From positions 1,862,501 through 1,926,500 of the forward strand of contig NZ_JAGGML010000001.1 in the NCBI RefSeq assembly GCF_017875275.1: 64,000 bases of DNA, read 5' to 3'. Below the pieces are notes generated by a model. The model did not search any database. It saw nothing but the letters and a program-made list of their open reading frames with translations, and was not told the origin of the DNA. Each line of letters opens with the position of its first letter. The first letter of the stretch is position 1. Shown piece after piece: positions 28,362-37,613 of this stretch. The DNA is from Xanthobacter flavus. GTDB taxonomy: Bacteria; Pseudomonadota; Alphaproteobacteria; Rhizobiales; Xanthobacteraceae. The translations under genes and the position numbers were made by a program.

Positions 28362-29699
28362 TCAGGCCTTCAGTGCGGCGGCGAGGTCGGAGAAGGCGGC
28401 GAGGCTGGGCGGGGCGCCGGGGTCCTGCCGCAGGGCATCGTAGATGCGCGGCACGATGGCGACCGCCTGGTCCAGCTCGCCGTCGGCGCCGGGCTGGTAA
28501 CCGCCCATGAGGCGCAGGTCGCTTGTGTCCTCGAAGCGGGCGATCATGGCCTTGAGCCGCCGCACCAGATCGCGCTCCGGCTCGCTCCACACCTCCCCCG
28601 CGAGGCGCGAGATGGAGCCGAGCAAATTGACGGCCGGAAAGCGCCCCTGATCGGCGATGGCGCGGTCGAGCACGATGTGCCCGTCGAGGGTGCCGCGGAT
28701 GGCGTCGGCGACGGGATCGTTGTGGTCGTCGCCATCCACCAGCACGGAAAAGATGCCGGTGATGGCGCCCTCCCCTTCCAGGCCCGGCCCGGCGCGTTCC
28801 AGCAGCTTCGGCAGCGTGGAGAAAACGCTCGGCGCATAGCCCCGCGCCACCGCCGGCTCGCCCGCCGCCAGCGCCACGTCGCGGGCCGCATGCGCGTAAC
28901 GGGTGACGGAATCGACGATGAGCAGCACGCTCTCGCCGGCATCCCGGAAATACTCGGCCACCGCCAGCGCCGCCTGCGGGGCGAGGCGGCGCATCATGGG
29001 GCTCTGGTCGGAGGTGGAGACGATGACCACCGCGCGGTCGCGGCTGGCGGCGAGCGGGCCTTCGAGAAACTCGCGCACCTCGCGCCCGCGCTCGCCCACC
29101 AGCGCCACCACCACCGTGTCGAAGCCGGCCGACCGGGCGAACATGGAGAGCAGCGTGGACTTGCCCACGCCCGAACCGGCGAAGATGCCGATGCGCTGGC
29201 CCTCGCAGAGGGGCGTGAAGATATCCACCGCGCGCACGCCGGTGACGAGGGGCCGGTGCACCCGCCCGCGCGCCATGGCGGGCGGCGGCTCGGCGTCGAG
29301 CGGCATGCGGCGCGGGCCGTGGGCGAGGGGTTCCGCGCGGTCGAGGGGACGGCCGAGGGCGTCGATCACGCGGCCCTTCCAGGAGCGGTCGGGACTGAGC
29401 GCGAGGGGGCCGATGCGGAAGGCCGGCGTGCCGATGCCCACCGCCACCCGCTCGTCGAACGGCTTCACCACCGCGCCCGCGCCATCGATGCGCACCACCT
29501 CGCCGATGCTGGTGCCGGAGGCCTGCTCAAAGCCCACGCGCTCGCCCAAAGTGACGAAGCTGGAGAGGCCGGAGACCCGCAGATGGGTCGGCGCCACCTC
29601 GCGAACGATGCCGCCGACGCGGACGAGGGGATTGTCCTCCAGCCCGCTTTCGACGGCCTGGCGCAGGCGCTGGAGCGCGTTGGTCGGCGGCGCGGTCAT
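28362..29699 (-). CDS. fliI: Flagellum-specific ATPase FliI
   Basis: Hexameric ATPase of the export apparatus, 445 residues. The Walker A loop GIFAGSGVGKSTLLS places the catalytic Lys at residue 180, with VVVALVGERGREVREFLEG and VLLIVDSVTRYAHA as further F1-ATPase-like motifs. It overlaps the flgF stop by ATGA. The FliH-like and FliJ-like partners are encoded at 49.1 and 19.6 kb. Confidence 0.96.
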   Translation of the reverse strand: MTAPPTNALQRLRQAVESGLEDNPLVRVGGIVREVAPTHLRVSGLSSFVTLGERVGFEQASGTSIGEVVRIDGAGAVVKPFDERVAVGIGTPAFRIGPLALSPDRSWKGRVIDALGRPLDRAEPLAHGPRRMPLDAEPPPAMARGRVHRPLVTGVRAVDIFTPLCEGQRIGIFAGSGVGKSTLLSMFARSAGFDTVVVALVGERGREVREFLEGPLAASRDRAVVIVSTSDQSPMMRRLAPQAALAVAEYFRDAGESVLLIVDSVTRYAHAARDVALAAGEPAVARGYAPSVFSTLPKLLERAGPGLEGEGAITGIFSVLVDGDDHNDPVADAIRGTLDGHIVLDRAIADQGRFPAVNLLGSISRLAGEVWSEPERDLVRRLKAMIARFEDTSDLRLMGGYQPGADGELDQAVAIVPRIYDALRQDPGAPPSLAAFSDLAAALKA

Positions 29700-30418
29700 C
29701 CCGGACCAAGCTCGCGGATGGTCTGTGAGGTGGCATCCTCGGTCTGCGACACGGCGGAGGCGGCCATCTCGAAGGCGCGCTGCAAGGCGATGAGGCGCGT
29801 CATCTCGGTGACGGCATCCACGTTCGCGCCTTCCACGAAGCCCTGCCGCACCACGTTGCGGGTGTAGTCCTGCACCAGCGCGCCGGGCTTGTCCGGCACC
29901 ACCAGCGCACCGTCGCGGCGGGTGAGCTTGGCGTCGTCCGGGATCAGGTACAGGCCGACGCGGCCGATGGGGCGGCGGTTCTGGGAGATGGAGCCATCGG
30001 TGCCGATGCGCACCGTGCCGCCGGTGGGATCGATGACCACCGGCGCACCGGATGCATCGAGGATGGGACGGCCGGAGAGGGTGCGCAACTCGCCCTCCGG
30101 GCTCATGCTCATGCGCCCGTCGCGGGTATAGGCGGTGGTCGCGCCGTCGCGCACCGCGAACCAGCCCTGGCCCTCCACCGCGATATCCAGCGGATTGCCG
30201 GTGGGGTTGATGGGGCCGGACTTGCGCGAGGTGTAGGTCTCGCCCGCGGAGGTAAACGACACGTCCTGCCCGCCCGCCTTGGAGACCAGCGACTCGAACC
30301 GCACCTCCTCGGCGCGGTAGCCGGCGGTGTTCAGGTTGGCGACATTGTTGGCGATGGTGGCGAGGCGCTTGTCGGCGGCGAATTGCGCCGAGAGCGAGAC
30401 GTAGAGACCCGAGCCCAT
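29696..30418 (-). CDS. flgF: Flagellar proximal rod protein FlgF
   Basis: A 240-residue rod protein: SAQFAADKRLATIANNVANL and NTAGYRAEEVRFES at the N-terminus, EGQGWFAVRDGATTAYTRDG in the middle, and the C-terminal MTRLIALQRAFEMAASAVSQ. It resembles FlgG but is shorter and paired with fliI, as in Sinorhizobium. Its ATG follows the DUF1217 gene by one base. Confidence 0.93.
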   Translation of the reverse strand: MGSGLYVSLSAQFAADKRLATIANNVANLNTAGYRAEEVRFESLVSKAGGQDVSFTSAGETYTSRKSGPINPTGNPLDIAVEGQGWFAVRDGATTAYTRDGRMSMSPEGELRTLSGRPILDASGAPVVIDPTGGTVRIGTDGSISQNRRPIGRVGLYLIPDDAKLTRRDGALVVPDKPGALVQDYTRNVVRQGFVEGANVDAVTEMTRLIALQRAFEMAASAVSQTEDATSQTIRELGPG

Positions 30419-30419
30419 C

Positions 30420-31184
30420 TCAACCCCCGTATTTCAGGTTGAGGATGGAGAATGAGGCCGCGCTGGAGGTGCGGGCCGAGAACAGGTCCAGCACCGGCGT
30501 CGCGCTCATGGTCTGCGCCACGTCCCATTTCGCGCTGAAGCGGCGCAGCAGCGCGTCGAGCTTCGCCGGCTCCTTGAGATCCGCGATGTTCATCTGGGCC
30601 TTCACCGCCTTGGCCTGCTTCTCGATGGGCGCTGCCGCCATGGCATCGGGGAAGTCGAAGATGGTCTTCGTGACCTTCCACAGCGCGGGATCGGCGAGCA
30701 GGCCATAGACCGATTTCACCGTGGGCGCCTGGCGCTGGAAGTAGAGCGCGAGCTGCACGCCCTCGTTGCTGGTGCCCTGGTCCACCTCCAGCGCCTGGCG
30801 CACATAGCGGTCCACCACCTTCTGCCCGGCGTCGGGCAAGCGGGTGGCGGCGGCGCCGAGGCCCTGGAAATCGAAGACCTTCGCGAAAGCCTTGAAGCGG
30901 TCGTCGTTGAGCTTGTTGGCGAAGCTCTTGGGATCGGTGACGCCCTCCTTCAGCACCTTGCGCATGTAGCCCTTGGCATAGGCCATGTCCTCCAGGCCGA
31001 ACGCCTTCATGGCATAGGTGAAGAGCCGGGTATCCTTGAGGAAACCCTCGATGCCCGTCACCTTGCCGATATGCTTGAGATAGTAGGCGGATTCGAGCGC
31101 CACCGGCTTCTCGGCCGCCTTGGCGGACAAGGAGCGCGTCATGTCGCGCGTCAGCTGGCGGTAGGTGAGGAGCGTGCTGTCCAT
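30420..31184 (-). CDS. DUF1217 family flagellar-cluster protein
   Basis: A 254-residue, soluble, mostly helical protein (TYRQLTRDMTRSLSAKA, then AYYLKHIGKVTGIEGFLKD and MRKVLKEGVTDPKSFANKL), resembling the DUF1217 family found in alphaproteobacterial flagellar clusters next to flgF, including the Sinorhizobium gene once called orf27. Its biochemical role is not known to me. The ATG at 31184 is chosen because conserved sequence starts there; the longer upstream frame is Pro/Arg-rich. It is the first gene of the minus-strand run that begins at the divergent region with motA. Confidence 0.8.
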   Translation of the reverse strand: MDSTLLTYRQLTRDMTRSLSAKAAEKPVALESAYYLKHIGKVTGIEGFLKDTRLFTYAMKAFGLEDMAYAKGYMRKVLKEGVTDPKSFANKLNDDRFKAFAKVFDFQGLGAAATRLPDAGQKVVDRYVRQALEVDQGTSNEGVQLALYFQRQAPTVKSVYGLLADPALWKVTKTIFDFPDAMAAAPIEKQAKAVKAQMNIADLKEPAKLDALLRRFSAKWDVAQTMSATPVLDLFSARTSSAASFSILNLKYGG

Positions 31185-31619
31185 ATCGGCATCCGCAGGG
31201 AGCAGGGGCGCGCGGCGGCCCGCCGACGCGCGCCCCATCTCGCCCGCGCTGCCTTGCGCCAGCCTTGCGGGCGCAAGGGCTTCAATCTGTGGGGATTTTT
31301 CTGGGGGGATTTGTCCGGGATCAGCCCAGCGCGGACCGGAAGACGTCATCTCTGACACCCCCCGGTCCGGCCACCCCGTGCCGGTCAGGGCTTGGCACGG
31401 GATATCGAAGGCTTCGCATCGGCCGAACGTGCAACCAGAAAGGCCTGCGAGCCAAGACGCGAGTTGTGTAGCACGCACAACCCATGGATGGCAGAAGAAT
31501 CCGCTCCATTTTGGCGATGATTATGGAGTGAAACCGGGCACATTGCCAAGCTCGACACAGCACAGCCTCGCACAATCCTCGCCCCCTACCACCGGACACC
31601 GGACAGAACGGGGGAAGCC
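31185..31619. promoter_or_regulatory. Divergent promoter region between the DUF1217/flgF run and the motA run
   Basis: No credible gene lies in these 435 bp. The region must carry promoters for both long flagellar transcription units. An inverted repeat GTTGTG-N7-CACAAC lies at 31463-31481 and the part around 31490-31560 is AT-richer. Dimeric flagellar activators such as FtcR could bind such a repeat, but no consensus is available here to test this. No convincing sigma-54 or sigma-28 promoter was recognised. Confidence 0.5.
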
Positions 31620-32507
31620 GTGGCCGTCATCATCGGAATTATATTGGGGTTGGCCGCTACCTTTGGTGGCTTCATGGCCATGGGCGGACACCCGGAAGTG
31701 GTGTGGCAGCCGTTTGAATATGTCATCATCGGCGGCATCGCCTTTTCCACCTTCATCATCGCCAACCCGCTGTCCGTCATCAAGGACACGGGCTCGGGCA
31801 TCATGCAGGCGTTGAAGGGCACGGCGCCGAAGCGCAAGGATTTCCTCGCTTTGCTGAGCCTGCTCTACGCGCTGATGCGGGACATGCGGCAGAAGCCACG
31901 CAACGAGATCGAGGCGCATATCGACGATCCGGCCAGTTCGCCGCTGTTCGGCCATTTCCCGAGCCTGCTCAAGGATAAGGAACTGACGCAGTACATCTGC
32001 GACTACGCCCGCCTCATCCTCATCGGCAACGCCAAGTCGCACGAGATCGAGGCGCTGATGGAGCAGGAGATCTCCACCATCAAGAAGCACAAGACCAAGG
32101 CGGCCGGAGCCCTCGGCACGGTGGCGGAGGCGCTGCCGGCGCTGGGCATCTGCGCGGCGGTGCTCGGCATCGTCAAGGCCATGGGCGCCATCGACCAGTC
32201 GCCGGAAATCCTCGGCCACTACATCGCCTCGGCGCTCATTGGCACCTTCGTCGGCATCTATGCGTCCTACGCCATCGTCTCGCCCCTCGCCGCCAAGGTG
32301 AAGAGCACGCGCGAGAAGCAGTGCCAGCCCTTCATCATCACCAAGCAGACGCTCATCGCCTTCATGAACGGCGCGCTGCCACCCATCGCGCTGGAGCATG
32401 GCCGCAAGACCATCTCGGCCGGCGAGCGCCCGACCATCGACGAGGTGGAGAGCGAGGCCATCCAGGCCGCGCCCTCCTCCAGCGGCGCCGTGCAGCAGGC
32501 GGCCTGA
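31620..32507 (+). CDS. motA: Flagellar stator protein MotA
   Basis: Proton-channel subunit of the motor, 295 residues, with four membrane helices: IIGIILGLAATFGGFMAMGG, FEYVIIGGIAFSTFIIAN, ALGTVAEALPALGICAAVLG and IASALIGTFVGIYASYAIVS. The large cytoplasmic loop between helices 2 and 3 contains charged residues that contact FliG. The start is a GTG, supported by GGGGGA just upstream and by the conserved N-terminus. It opens the plus-strand run; motB is separated, at 48-49 kb, as in rhizobia. Confidence 0.96.
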   Translation: MAVIIGIILGLAATFGGFMAMGGHPEVVWQPFEYVIIGGIAFSTFIIANPLSVIKDTGSGIMQALKGTAPKRKDFLALLSLLYALMRDMRQKPRNEIEAHIDDPASSPLFGHFPSLLKDKELTQYICDYARLILIGNAKSHEIEALMEQEISTIKKHKTKAAGALGTVAEALPALGICAAVLGIVKAMGAIDQSPEILGHYIASALIGTFVGIYASYAIVSPLAAKVKSTREKQCQPFIITKQTLIAFMNGALPPIALEHGRKTISAGERPTIDEVESEAIQAAPSSSGAVQQAA

Positions 32508-32510
32508 GCC

Positions 32511-33458
32511 ATGAACGCCAAGTCCGCCGCCAAATCCGCATCCAAGCACCACGACATCCGCGACATGCTGCTCGATGCCGCCGGCCTCTCGCTGGACCGG
32601 CTGCCCATGCTGCATGTGCTGTTCGACCGCATGGCCACCTTCTGCGCCGACGGCCTTCGGCAGGTGGCGGCCTCGCAGGCCTATTACTCGCTCTCCAGCG
32701 TCGAGAGCGGGCGCATCGGCGACGTGCTGGAAGCCTATGAGGGCATGGCCATCGCCGGCATCTTCAACGCGCCGTCCTGGGACAGCCAGCTCATCGTCGG
32801 CTTCGACCGCGACTTCATCTTCACCATGATCGAGGTGCTGTTCGGCGCCGACGGCTCGGAGCCGCCGGTGGAGGACGAGCGCTCCTTCTCCAACATCGAG
32901 GGGCGGGTGGCGCAGCTCCTGTTCGAGCAGATGACGAAGGCGCTGAAAGCCGCCTTCGCCCTGGTCAGCGACACCACCTTCCAGTTCGAGCGGCAGGAAA
33001 CCCGCATGGACTTCGCCGTCATCGGCCGGCGCAACAATCTGGCGGTGACCGCGAAATTCCTGCTGCAGGCGCTGAACCGGGGCGGCGAGATGTTCGTCAC
33101 CATCCCCCAGTCGGCCCTCACCCCGCTGCGCCGCGCGCTCTCCAGCACCAGCCAGGCGGAGACCGGCGGGCGCGACCCGAAATGGGCGCAGAAGATCCGC
33201 GACGAGGTGAACCGCACCGAGGTGGAGCTGCGCGCCGTGCTCGACGAGCACGAGGTGACGCTCGGCGACATCGCCGCCCTCAAGGTGGGCCAGATCCTCA
33301 AGCTCGCCGCTACCCCGGCGAGCCGGGTGAAGCTGGAGAGCGCCGCCCAGCCGCTGTTCTGGTGCCACCTCGGCCAGTCCGACGGCGGCTACGTGGTGCG
33401 CCTCGACGAGCAGATCAACCAGCATCAGGACTTTCTCGATGACATCCTTCCCCGCTGA
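32511..33458 (+). CDS. fliM: Flagellar motor switch protein FliM
   Basis: C-ring switch subunit of 315 residues. A middle CheC-like domain (IAGIFNAPSWDSQLIVGFDRDFIFTMIEVLFG in outline) and a C-terminal SPOA domain (LRAVLDEHEVTLGDIAALKVGQIL) are clear. The N-terminus (MNAKSAAKSASKHHDIRDML) lacks the usual LSQxEIDALL CheY-docking peptide. It follows motA by three bases and overlaps the next small gene by 20 bp. Confidence 0.92.
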   Translation: MNAKSAAKSASKHHDIRDMLLDAAGLSLDRLPMLHVLFDRMATFCADGLRQVAASQAYYSLSSVESGRIGDVLEAYEGMAIAGIFNAPSWDSQLIVGFDRDFIFTMIEVLFGADGSEPPVEDERSFSNIEGRVAQLLFEQMTKALKAAFALVSDTTFQFERQETRMDFAVIGRRNNLAVTAKFLLQALNRGGEMFVTIPQSALTPLRRALSSTSQAETGGRDPKWAQKIRDEVNRTEVELRAVLDEHEVTLGDIAALKVGQILKLAATPASRVKLESAAQPLFWCHLGQSDGGYVVRLDEQINQHQDFLDDILPR

Positions 33459-33726
33459 TCTCCTCCTGCTCGCGGCGCTGGTCGTCACCACCGCCGCCGT
33501 CGCTTTGCTCAACCGCCGGCTCAAGGCGGTGGACCGGCTGAACGCCGATTACGGGCGGGCGCTGGCGGAAGCCTCCGCCGCCCTCGTCTGCGCCCGCGAC
33601 GCGCTCGACACCTTCGGCCGCGACGGCCGCGAGGTGCTGGTGATGCTCGCCGGCCGCATCGACACCGCCCACGACCTCATCGCCGAGATCGACGCGCGGC
33701 GCGCCCCCGAACTCAGCGACCGCTGA
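33439..33726 (+). CDS. Small membrane-anchored protein between fliM and fliN (DUF6468-like)
   Basis: A 95-residue protein: one N-terminal membrane helix (LLLLAALVVTTAAVALL) followed by a charged helical segment (LNRRLKAVDRLNADYGRALAE). It overlaps fliM by 20 bp and precedes fliN by 29 bp, so it is translated with the C-ring genes. It resembles the small DUF6468-type proteins described near fliM in alphaproteobacteria; I am moderately sure of that name and do not know the function. A membrane-tethered helical accessory of the switch or stator would fit. Confidence 0.65.
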   Translation: MTSFPADLLLLAALVVTTAAVALLNRRLKAVDRLNADYGRALAEASAALVCARDALDTFGRDGREVLVMLAGRIDTAHDLIAEIDARRAPELSDR

Positions 33727-33755
33727 ATCGTTTCTCGCACTTCCGGATCAAAGCC

Positions 33756-34106
33756 ATGCCCGCTCCCGACATCGAAACCATGACCCCCTCCAGCGCCCTC
33801 GACGAGGCGCTGCTCGCCAAGGGGGGCGAGACGCTCGGCTCCGGCGCGGGGCTTGAGACCGTCAAGCGCATCCCGGTGCTGCTGCAGGTGGTGCTCGGCT
33901 CCGCCTCCATGCCGGTGTCGAGCCTGCTGAAGCTCAATCGCGGCACGGTGGTGCCCCTCGATCATCGCGTCGGCGAGCCGGTGGACGTGGTGGTGAACGG
34001 CCGCGTCATCGCCCGTGGCGAGGTGATGGTGGTGGAGGACGACAATTCCCGCTTCGGCGTCTCTCTCACCGAGATCGTCGGCCCCAACGACGCCGACGCC
34101 GGCTGA
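33756..34106 (+). CDS. fliN: Flagellar motor switch protein FliN
   Basis: 116-residue C-ring protein with the SPOA domain: LETVKRIPVLLQVVLGSASM, LLKLNRGTVVPLDHRVGEPV and VVNGRVIARGEVMVVEDDNS. A short variable N-terminus precedes it. It lies between the small membrane protein and fliG. Confidence 0.94.
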   Translation: MPAPDIETMTPSSALDEALLAKGGETLGSGAGLETVKRIPVLLQVVLGSASMPVSSLLKLNRGTVVPLDHRVGEPVDVVVNGRVIARGEVMVVEDDNSRFGVSLTEIVGPNDADAG

Positions 34107-34113
34107 GGCGGCC

Positions 34114-35136
34114 ATGGCGGCTGCGAGCGCGGCGAAGCCGCGTCCCCTCCAGGGCATCGACCGCGTGGCGGCGCTGCTGATGGCCATGGGCGCGCCCACG
34201 GCCAACCGGGTGATGAAGCATTTCGAGGCGGACGAGATCCGCCTCATCACGCGCTCCATCGCGGCGCTGAAGCCGGTCACCACCGCGCAGATCGAGACCC
34301 TCGTCGAGGACTTCGCCAGCAATTTCGCCGGCGGGGCGAACCTCGTGGGCACGGTCGCCGACGTGGAGCGGCTGCTGCAGGGCGTGCTGCCGGCCGAGCA
34401 GATCGCCGACATCATGAACGACATCATGGGCGCGGCGAACCAGTCCATCTGGGACCGCATCTCCACCGTCAACGAGAACGTGCTCGCGGCCTACGTCGCG
34501 AAGGAGCACCCGCAGACCGCCGCGCTGATGCTCTCCAAGGTGAAGCCCGCCTGCGCCGCCAAGGTGCTGAGCTTCATTCCCGAGGAGAAGCGCAACGGCA
34601 TCCTGCGCCGCATGCTCACCTTCAAGCCCATCGTGGACGCCACCATGCAGGTCATCGAGCGGCAGGTGCACGAGGACTTCATGATGAACTTCTCGCGCAA
34701 CGCCGGCGCCGACCCGCACGCGCGCATGGCCGACATCATCAACAAGATGGACCGCGACGCCATGGAGACGGTGCTCGCGAGCCTCGCCAACACGCGCCCG
34801 AAATCGGCGGAGATCCTGAAGGGCCTGCTCTTCACCTTCGACGACATCGTGAAGCTGACGCCCCGCGCCCGCACATCGCTGTTCGACCAGGTGCCCACCG
34901 ACAAGCTGGTGCTGGCGCTGAAGGGCACCGATCCCGACTTCCGCGAGATCATCCTGCAATCGCTCGGCGCCCGCGTGCGCCGCATGGTGGAGCAGGAGAT
35001 GGCCGGCAGCGAGCCGGCGCCCGCCAAGGATGTCATGGAGGCGCGCCGCACCGTCACCGACCTCGCTCTCGACATGGCCGGGCGCGGCGAGATCGAGATC
35101 GCCTCCGGCACGGAGGAGGACGCCTATGTGCGCTGA
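34114..35136 (+). CDS. fliG: Flagellar motor switch protein FliG
   Basis: Rotor protein that receives torque from MotA, 340 residues. The N-terminal domain begins GIDRVAALLMAMGAPTANRV, the middle domain has KEHPQTAALMLSKV, and the C-terminal torque domain contains FDDIVKLTPRARTSLFDQVP and ALKGTDPDFREIILQSLGAR with the charged helix. It follows fliN by 7 bp. Confidence 0.96.
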   Translation: MAAASAAKPRPLQGIDRVAALLMAMGAPTANRVMKHFEADEIRLITRSIAALKPVTTAQIETLVEDFASNFAGGANLVGTVADVERLLQGVLPAEQIADIMNDIMGAANQSIWDRISTVNENVLAAYVAKEHPQTAALMLSKVKPACAAKVLSFIPEEKRNGILRRMLTFKPIVDATMQVIERQVHEDFMMNFSRNAGADPHARMADIINKMDRDAMETVLASLANTRPKSAEILKGLLFTFDDIVKLTPRARTSLFDQVPTDKLVLALKGTDPDFREIILQSLGARVRRMVEQEMAGSEPAPAKDVMEARRTVTDLALDMAGRGEIEIASGTEEDAYVR

Positions 35137-35186
35137 GACCCGCGCCCCTCTGCCCGGCCTTTTGAGCCCGCCGCACCGGGGGCGCC

Positions 35187-36263
35187 ATGTCTGAGGAACA
35201 GGACAAGGAGAGCAAGACAGAAGAGGCGAGCGAGAAGAAGATTTCCGACGCCGTGGAGAAGGGCAACGTGCCCTTCTCGCGGGAGGCGACGCTGTTCGCC
35301 TCGCTCATCGGCATCCTCGCCATCCTCGCCTTCTTCGTCGCGGCGCCGACAAAGCTCCTCACCGCCGACCTCTCCCGCCTCATCGACGATCCGGCGGGCT
35401 TTCCCATCGCCACCGGCAACGATGCGGTCTCCATCCTGTGGGGCGCGCTGGCGGGGGCCGGGCGCTTCCTGATGCCCATGGTCATCGTGCTGATGCTCGC
35501 CGGCCTCGTCGCCTCGGGCTTCCAGAACGTGCCCTCGCTGGTGGCGGAGCGCATCCGTCCGCAATGGTCGCGGGTGTCGCCCTCCGCCGGCTTCAAGCGC
35601 ATCTTCGGCACGCAGGGGCAGATCGAGTTCGGCAAGGCGCTGTTCAAGCTGTTCGCCATCGGCATCGTCGCGGCGCTCGTGCTCTATGCCCAGGAGCGCG
35701 AGATGGTGGATGCCATGTTCACCGATCCGCTCCGCCTGCCGAGCCTGCTCCTCGCCCTCGCCATGCGGCTGGTGGCGACGGTGTGCGTCGTCACCATCGG
35801 GCTGGTGGCCGCCGACATCGTGTGGTCGCGGGTGAGCTGGAAGACCAATCTGCGCATGACGAAGCAGGAGGTGAAGGACGAGTTCAAGCAGGCCGAGGGC
35901 GACCCCATGGTCAAGGCGCGCATCCGCGCCGTGGCCCGCGAGCGGGCGCGCCAGCGCATGATGAACGCCGTGCCCAAGGCCACCGTCGTCATCGCCAACC
36001 CGACCCATTACGCCGTCGCCTTGCAATACGACCGGCAGACCGGCGGCGCGCCGCTGGTGGTGGCCAAGGGCGTGGACCTCATCGCCCTCAAGATCCGCGA
36101 GATCGCCGAACGCCACGGCGTGCCGGTGATCGAGGACCGCCCGCTCGCCCGCGCCCTGTTCGCGGCGGTGGAGGTGGACCAGTGGATTCCGCAGGATTTC
36201 TATCGGCCGGTGGCGAAAATACTGCACTACATCTATGCGAGGCCGGGCCATGGCGCGAAATGA
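35187..36263 (+). CDS. flhB: Flagellar export switch protein FlhB
   Basis: Export-gate protein that switches substrate specificity after hook completion, 358 residues. Four membrane helices are followed by a cytoplasmic domain with the autocleavage motif NPTH at residues 271-274 (VVIANPTHYAVAL), so self-cleavage between Asn and Pro is expected. The N-terminal EEQDKESKTEEASEKKI segment is typical. It overlaps the next gene by 14 bp. Confidence 0.96.
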   Translation: MSEEQDKESKTEEASEKKISDAVEKGNVPFSREATLFASLIGILAILAFFVAAPTKLLTADLSRLIDDPAGFPIATGNDAVSILWGALAGAGRFLMPMVIVLMLAGLVASGFQNVPSLVAERIRPQWSRVSPSAGFKRIFGTQGQIEFGKALFKLFAIGIVAALVLYAQEREMVDAMFTDPLRLPSLLLALAMRLVATVCVVTIGLVAADIVWSRVSWKTNLRMTKQEVKDEFKQAEGDPMVKARIRAVARERARQRMMNAVPKATVVIANPTHYAVALQYDRQTGGAPLVVAKGVDLIALKIREIAERHGVPVIEDRPLARALFAAVEVDQWIPQDFYRPVAKILHYIYARPGHGAK

Positions 36264-36705
36264 ATTCCTCCGCCTCCAGCGCCTCGCCGGCCGCCCGAAG
36301 TTGGAGCGGCTCGCCTGCGAGCGGGTTTTGGCCGGCGCGCTGCGCGAGGTGATGACCGAACTGTTCTTCACCAATGCCGGCCTGCTCATGGCCTATATCC
36401 ATGCCGGGCAGACCAACATCATCGACGACATCGTCGCCTCCTGCGCCGAACGCTCCCTGAAGCCAGGCGCGCTGCGCTATGGCGGGCAGGCGCTGATCCA
36501 GGCCGACTGGGGCGTCGCCCCCACCGTCGCCATGGACATGGAGCTTGGCTGCGCCGACTGCTCGCTCTACTTCCGCATCATCTTCGACGCCGGCACCGTG
36601 GGCGTGGAGATGGACAGCATCCTCTACCACGAGGCGGAACCGGAGGCGGACGGGCTCCTCGAACACCTCACCGCCACGCTGGAGGGCGTGCGGCTGGGGG
36701 CGTGA
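36250..36705 (+). CDS. Unknown soluble protein between flhB and flgB
   Basis: A 151-residue protein without signal peptide, membrane helix or a motif I recognise. Visible features are an N-terminal basic helix (RLQRLAGRPKLERLACERVL), a hydrophobic core segment (LFFTNAGLLMAYIHAGQTNI) and a C-terminal beta-rich part with CADCSLYFRIIFD, whose CxxC could bind metal or form a disulfide. The ATG at 36250 has GAGG nine bases upstream and overlaps flhB by 14 bp, so it is translationally coupled to the flagellar genes. Its position just before flgB matches an uncharacterised gene in the Sinorhizobium cluster. Function unknown. Confidence 0.65.
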   Translation: MARNEFLRLQRLAGRPKLERLACERVLAGALREVMTELFFTNAGLLMAYIHAGQTNIIDDIVASCAERSLKPGALRYGGQALIQADWGVAPTVAMDMELGCADCSLYFRIIFDAGTVGVEMDSILYHEAEPEADGLLEHLTATLEGVRLGA

Positions 36706-36816
36706 GGGAGAGGCGGTTGACCGGCCAGCCTCGGGCAAGGTTGACGCGCTAGCACTCGTTATCTCGCCCCTTCCAAAGGCGCGCGAGACCATCGCGGTTC
36801 ATCCGGGGAATGTGCC

Positions 36817-37194
36817 ATGGAACCCCTGTTCCTGTTCAATCTCACCTCGCGGCACGCCCAGTGGGCCACGGTGCGGCAGACAGCCATCGCGGGGAACATC
36901 GCGAACGCCAACACCCCCGGCTACAAGGCGGTGGACGCCGAGCCGTTCAGCGCCATCCTCGACCGCACCCGCCTCGCCGTCGCCCGCACCTCGGGCAGCC
37001 ACATGGACGTGGCGGCGGGCGGCATCGGCGCCACCAAGGTGGCCCCCCGCGACGGCTGGGACACCTCCCATTCCGGCAACAGCGTGAGCCTGGAGCAGGA
37101 GATGCTGAAGGCCGACGAGGTGAACCGCGCCTATTCGCTCAACACCTCCATCGTCCGTTCCTTCCACCGCATGATCCTCGCGAGCGTCAAATGA
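36817..37194 (+). CDS. flgB: Flagellar proximal rod protein FlgB
   Basis: 125-residue rod subunit: [40 protein letters not shown] and the C-terminal [20 protein letters not shown]. It starts the rod group flgB-flgC-fliE-flgG. The 111 bp upstream, after the unknown gene, probably holds a promoter. It overlaps flgC by ATGA. Confidence 0.94.
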   Translation: MEPLFLFNLTSRHAQWATVRQTAIAGNIANANTPGYKAVDAEPFSAILDRTRLAVARTSGSHMDVAAGGIGATKVAPRDGWDTSHSGNSVSLEQEMLKADEVNRAYSLNTSIVRSFHRMILASVK

Positions 37195-37613
37195 TCGGCG
37201 ATCCGTTCAAGACCATCACCGGCATCGCGTCGAGCGGCCTTGCCGCGCAGACCCAGCGCATGCGCATCGTGGCGGAGAACATCGCCAACGCGCGCTCCAC
37301 CGGCACGACGCCGGGCGCCGACCCCTATCGCCGCAAGACCGTGGAATTCACCCAGGAGCCCGACCGCGCGCTCGGCGCATCGCGGGTGAAGGTGAAGGCG
37401 ACGAGCGTGGACCGCAGCGCCTTTTCCGTGGAGTTCGACCCCGGCAATCCGGCCGCCGATGCCGAGGGGCGGGTGAAGGTGCCGAACGTCAATCCGCTCG
37501 CCGAGATGGCGGATCTCCGGGAGGCCGGCCGCAGCTATCAGGCCAACCTCCAGATGATCAAGCAGGCCCGCTCCATGGTCGCCATGACCATCGATCTTCT
37601 GAGGACGCCGTGA
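37191..37613 (+). CDS. flgC: Flagellar proximal rod protein FlgC
   Basis: 140-residue rod subunit: [40 protein letters not shown] and the C-terminal [20 protein letters not shown]. The start is fixed by the four-base overlap with flgB; a longer frame upstream is an out-of-frame shadow of flgB. Confidence 0.95.
   Translation: MIGDPFKTITGIASSGLAAQTQRMRIVAENIANARSTGTTPGADPYRRKTVEFTQEPDRALGASRVKVKATSVDRSAFSVEFDPGNPAADAEGRVKVPNVNPLAEMADLREAGRSYQANLQMIKQARSMVAMTIDLLRTP

Noticed and set aside
31521-33524. Minus-strand frame of 667 codons opposite motA and fliM
   Set aside because: Shadow of two certain plus-strand genes; composition typical of antisense frames at high GC.
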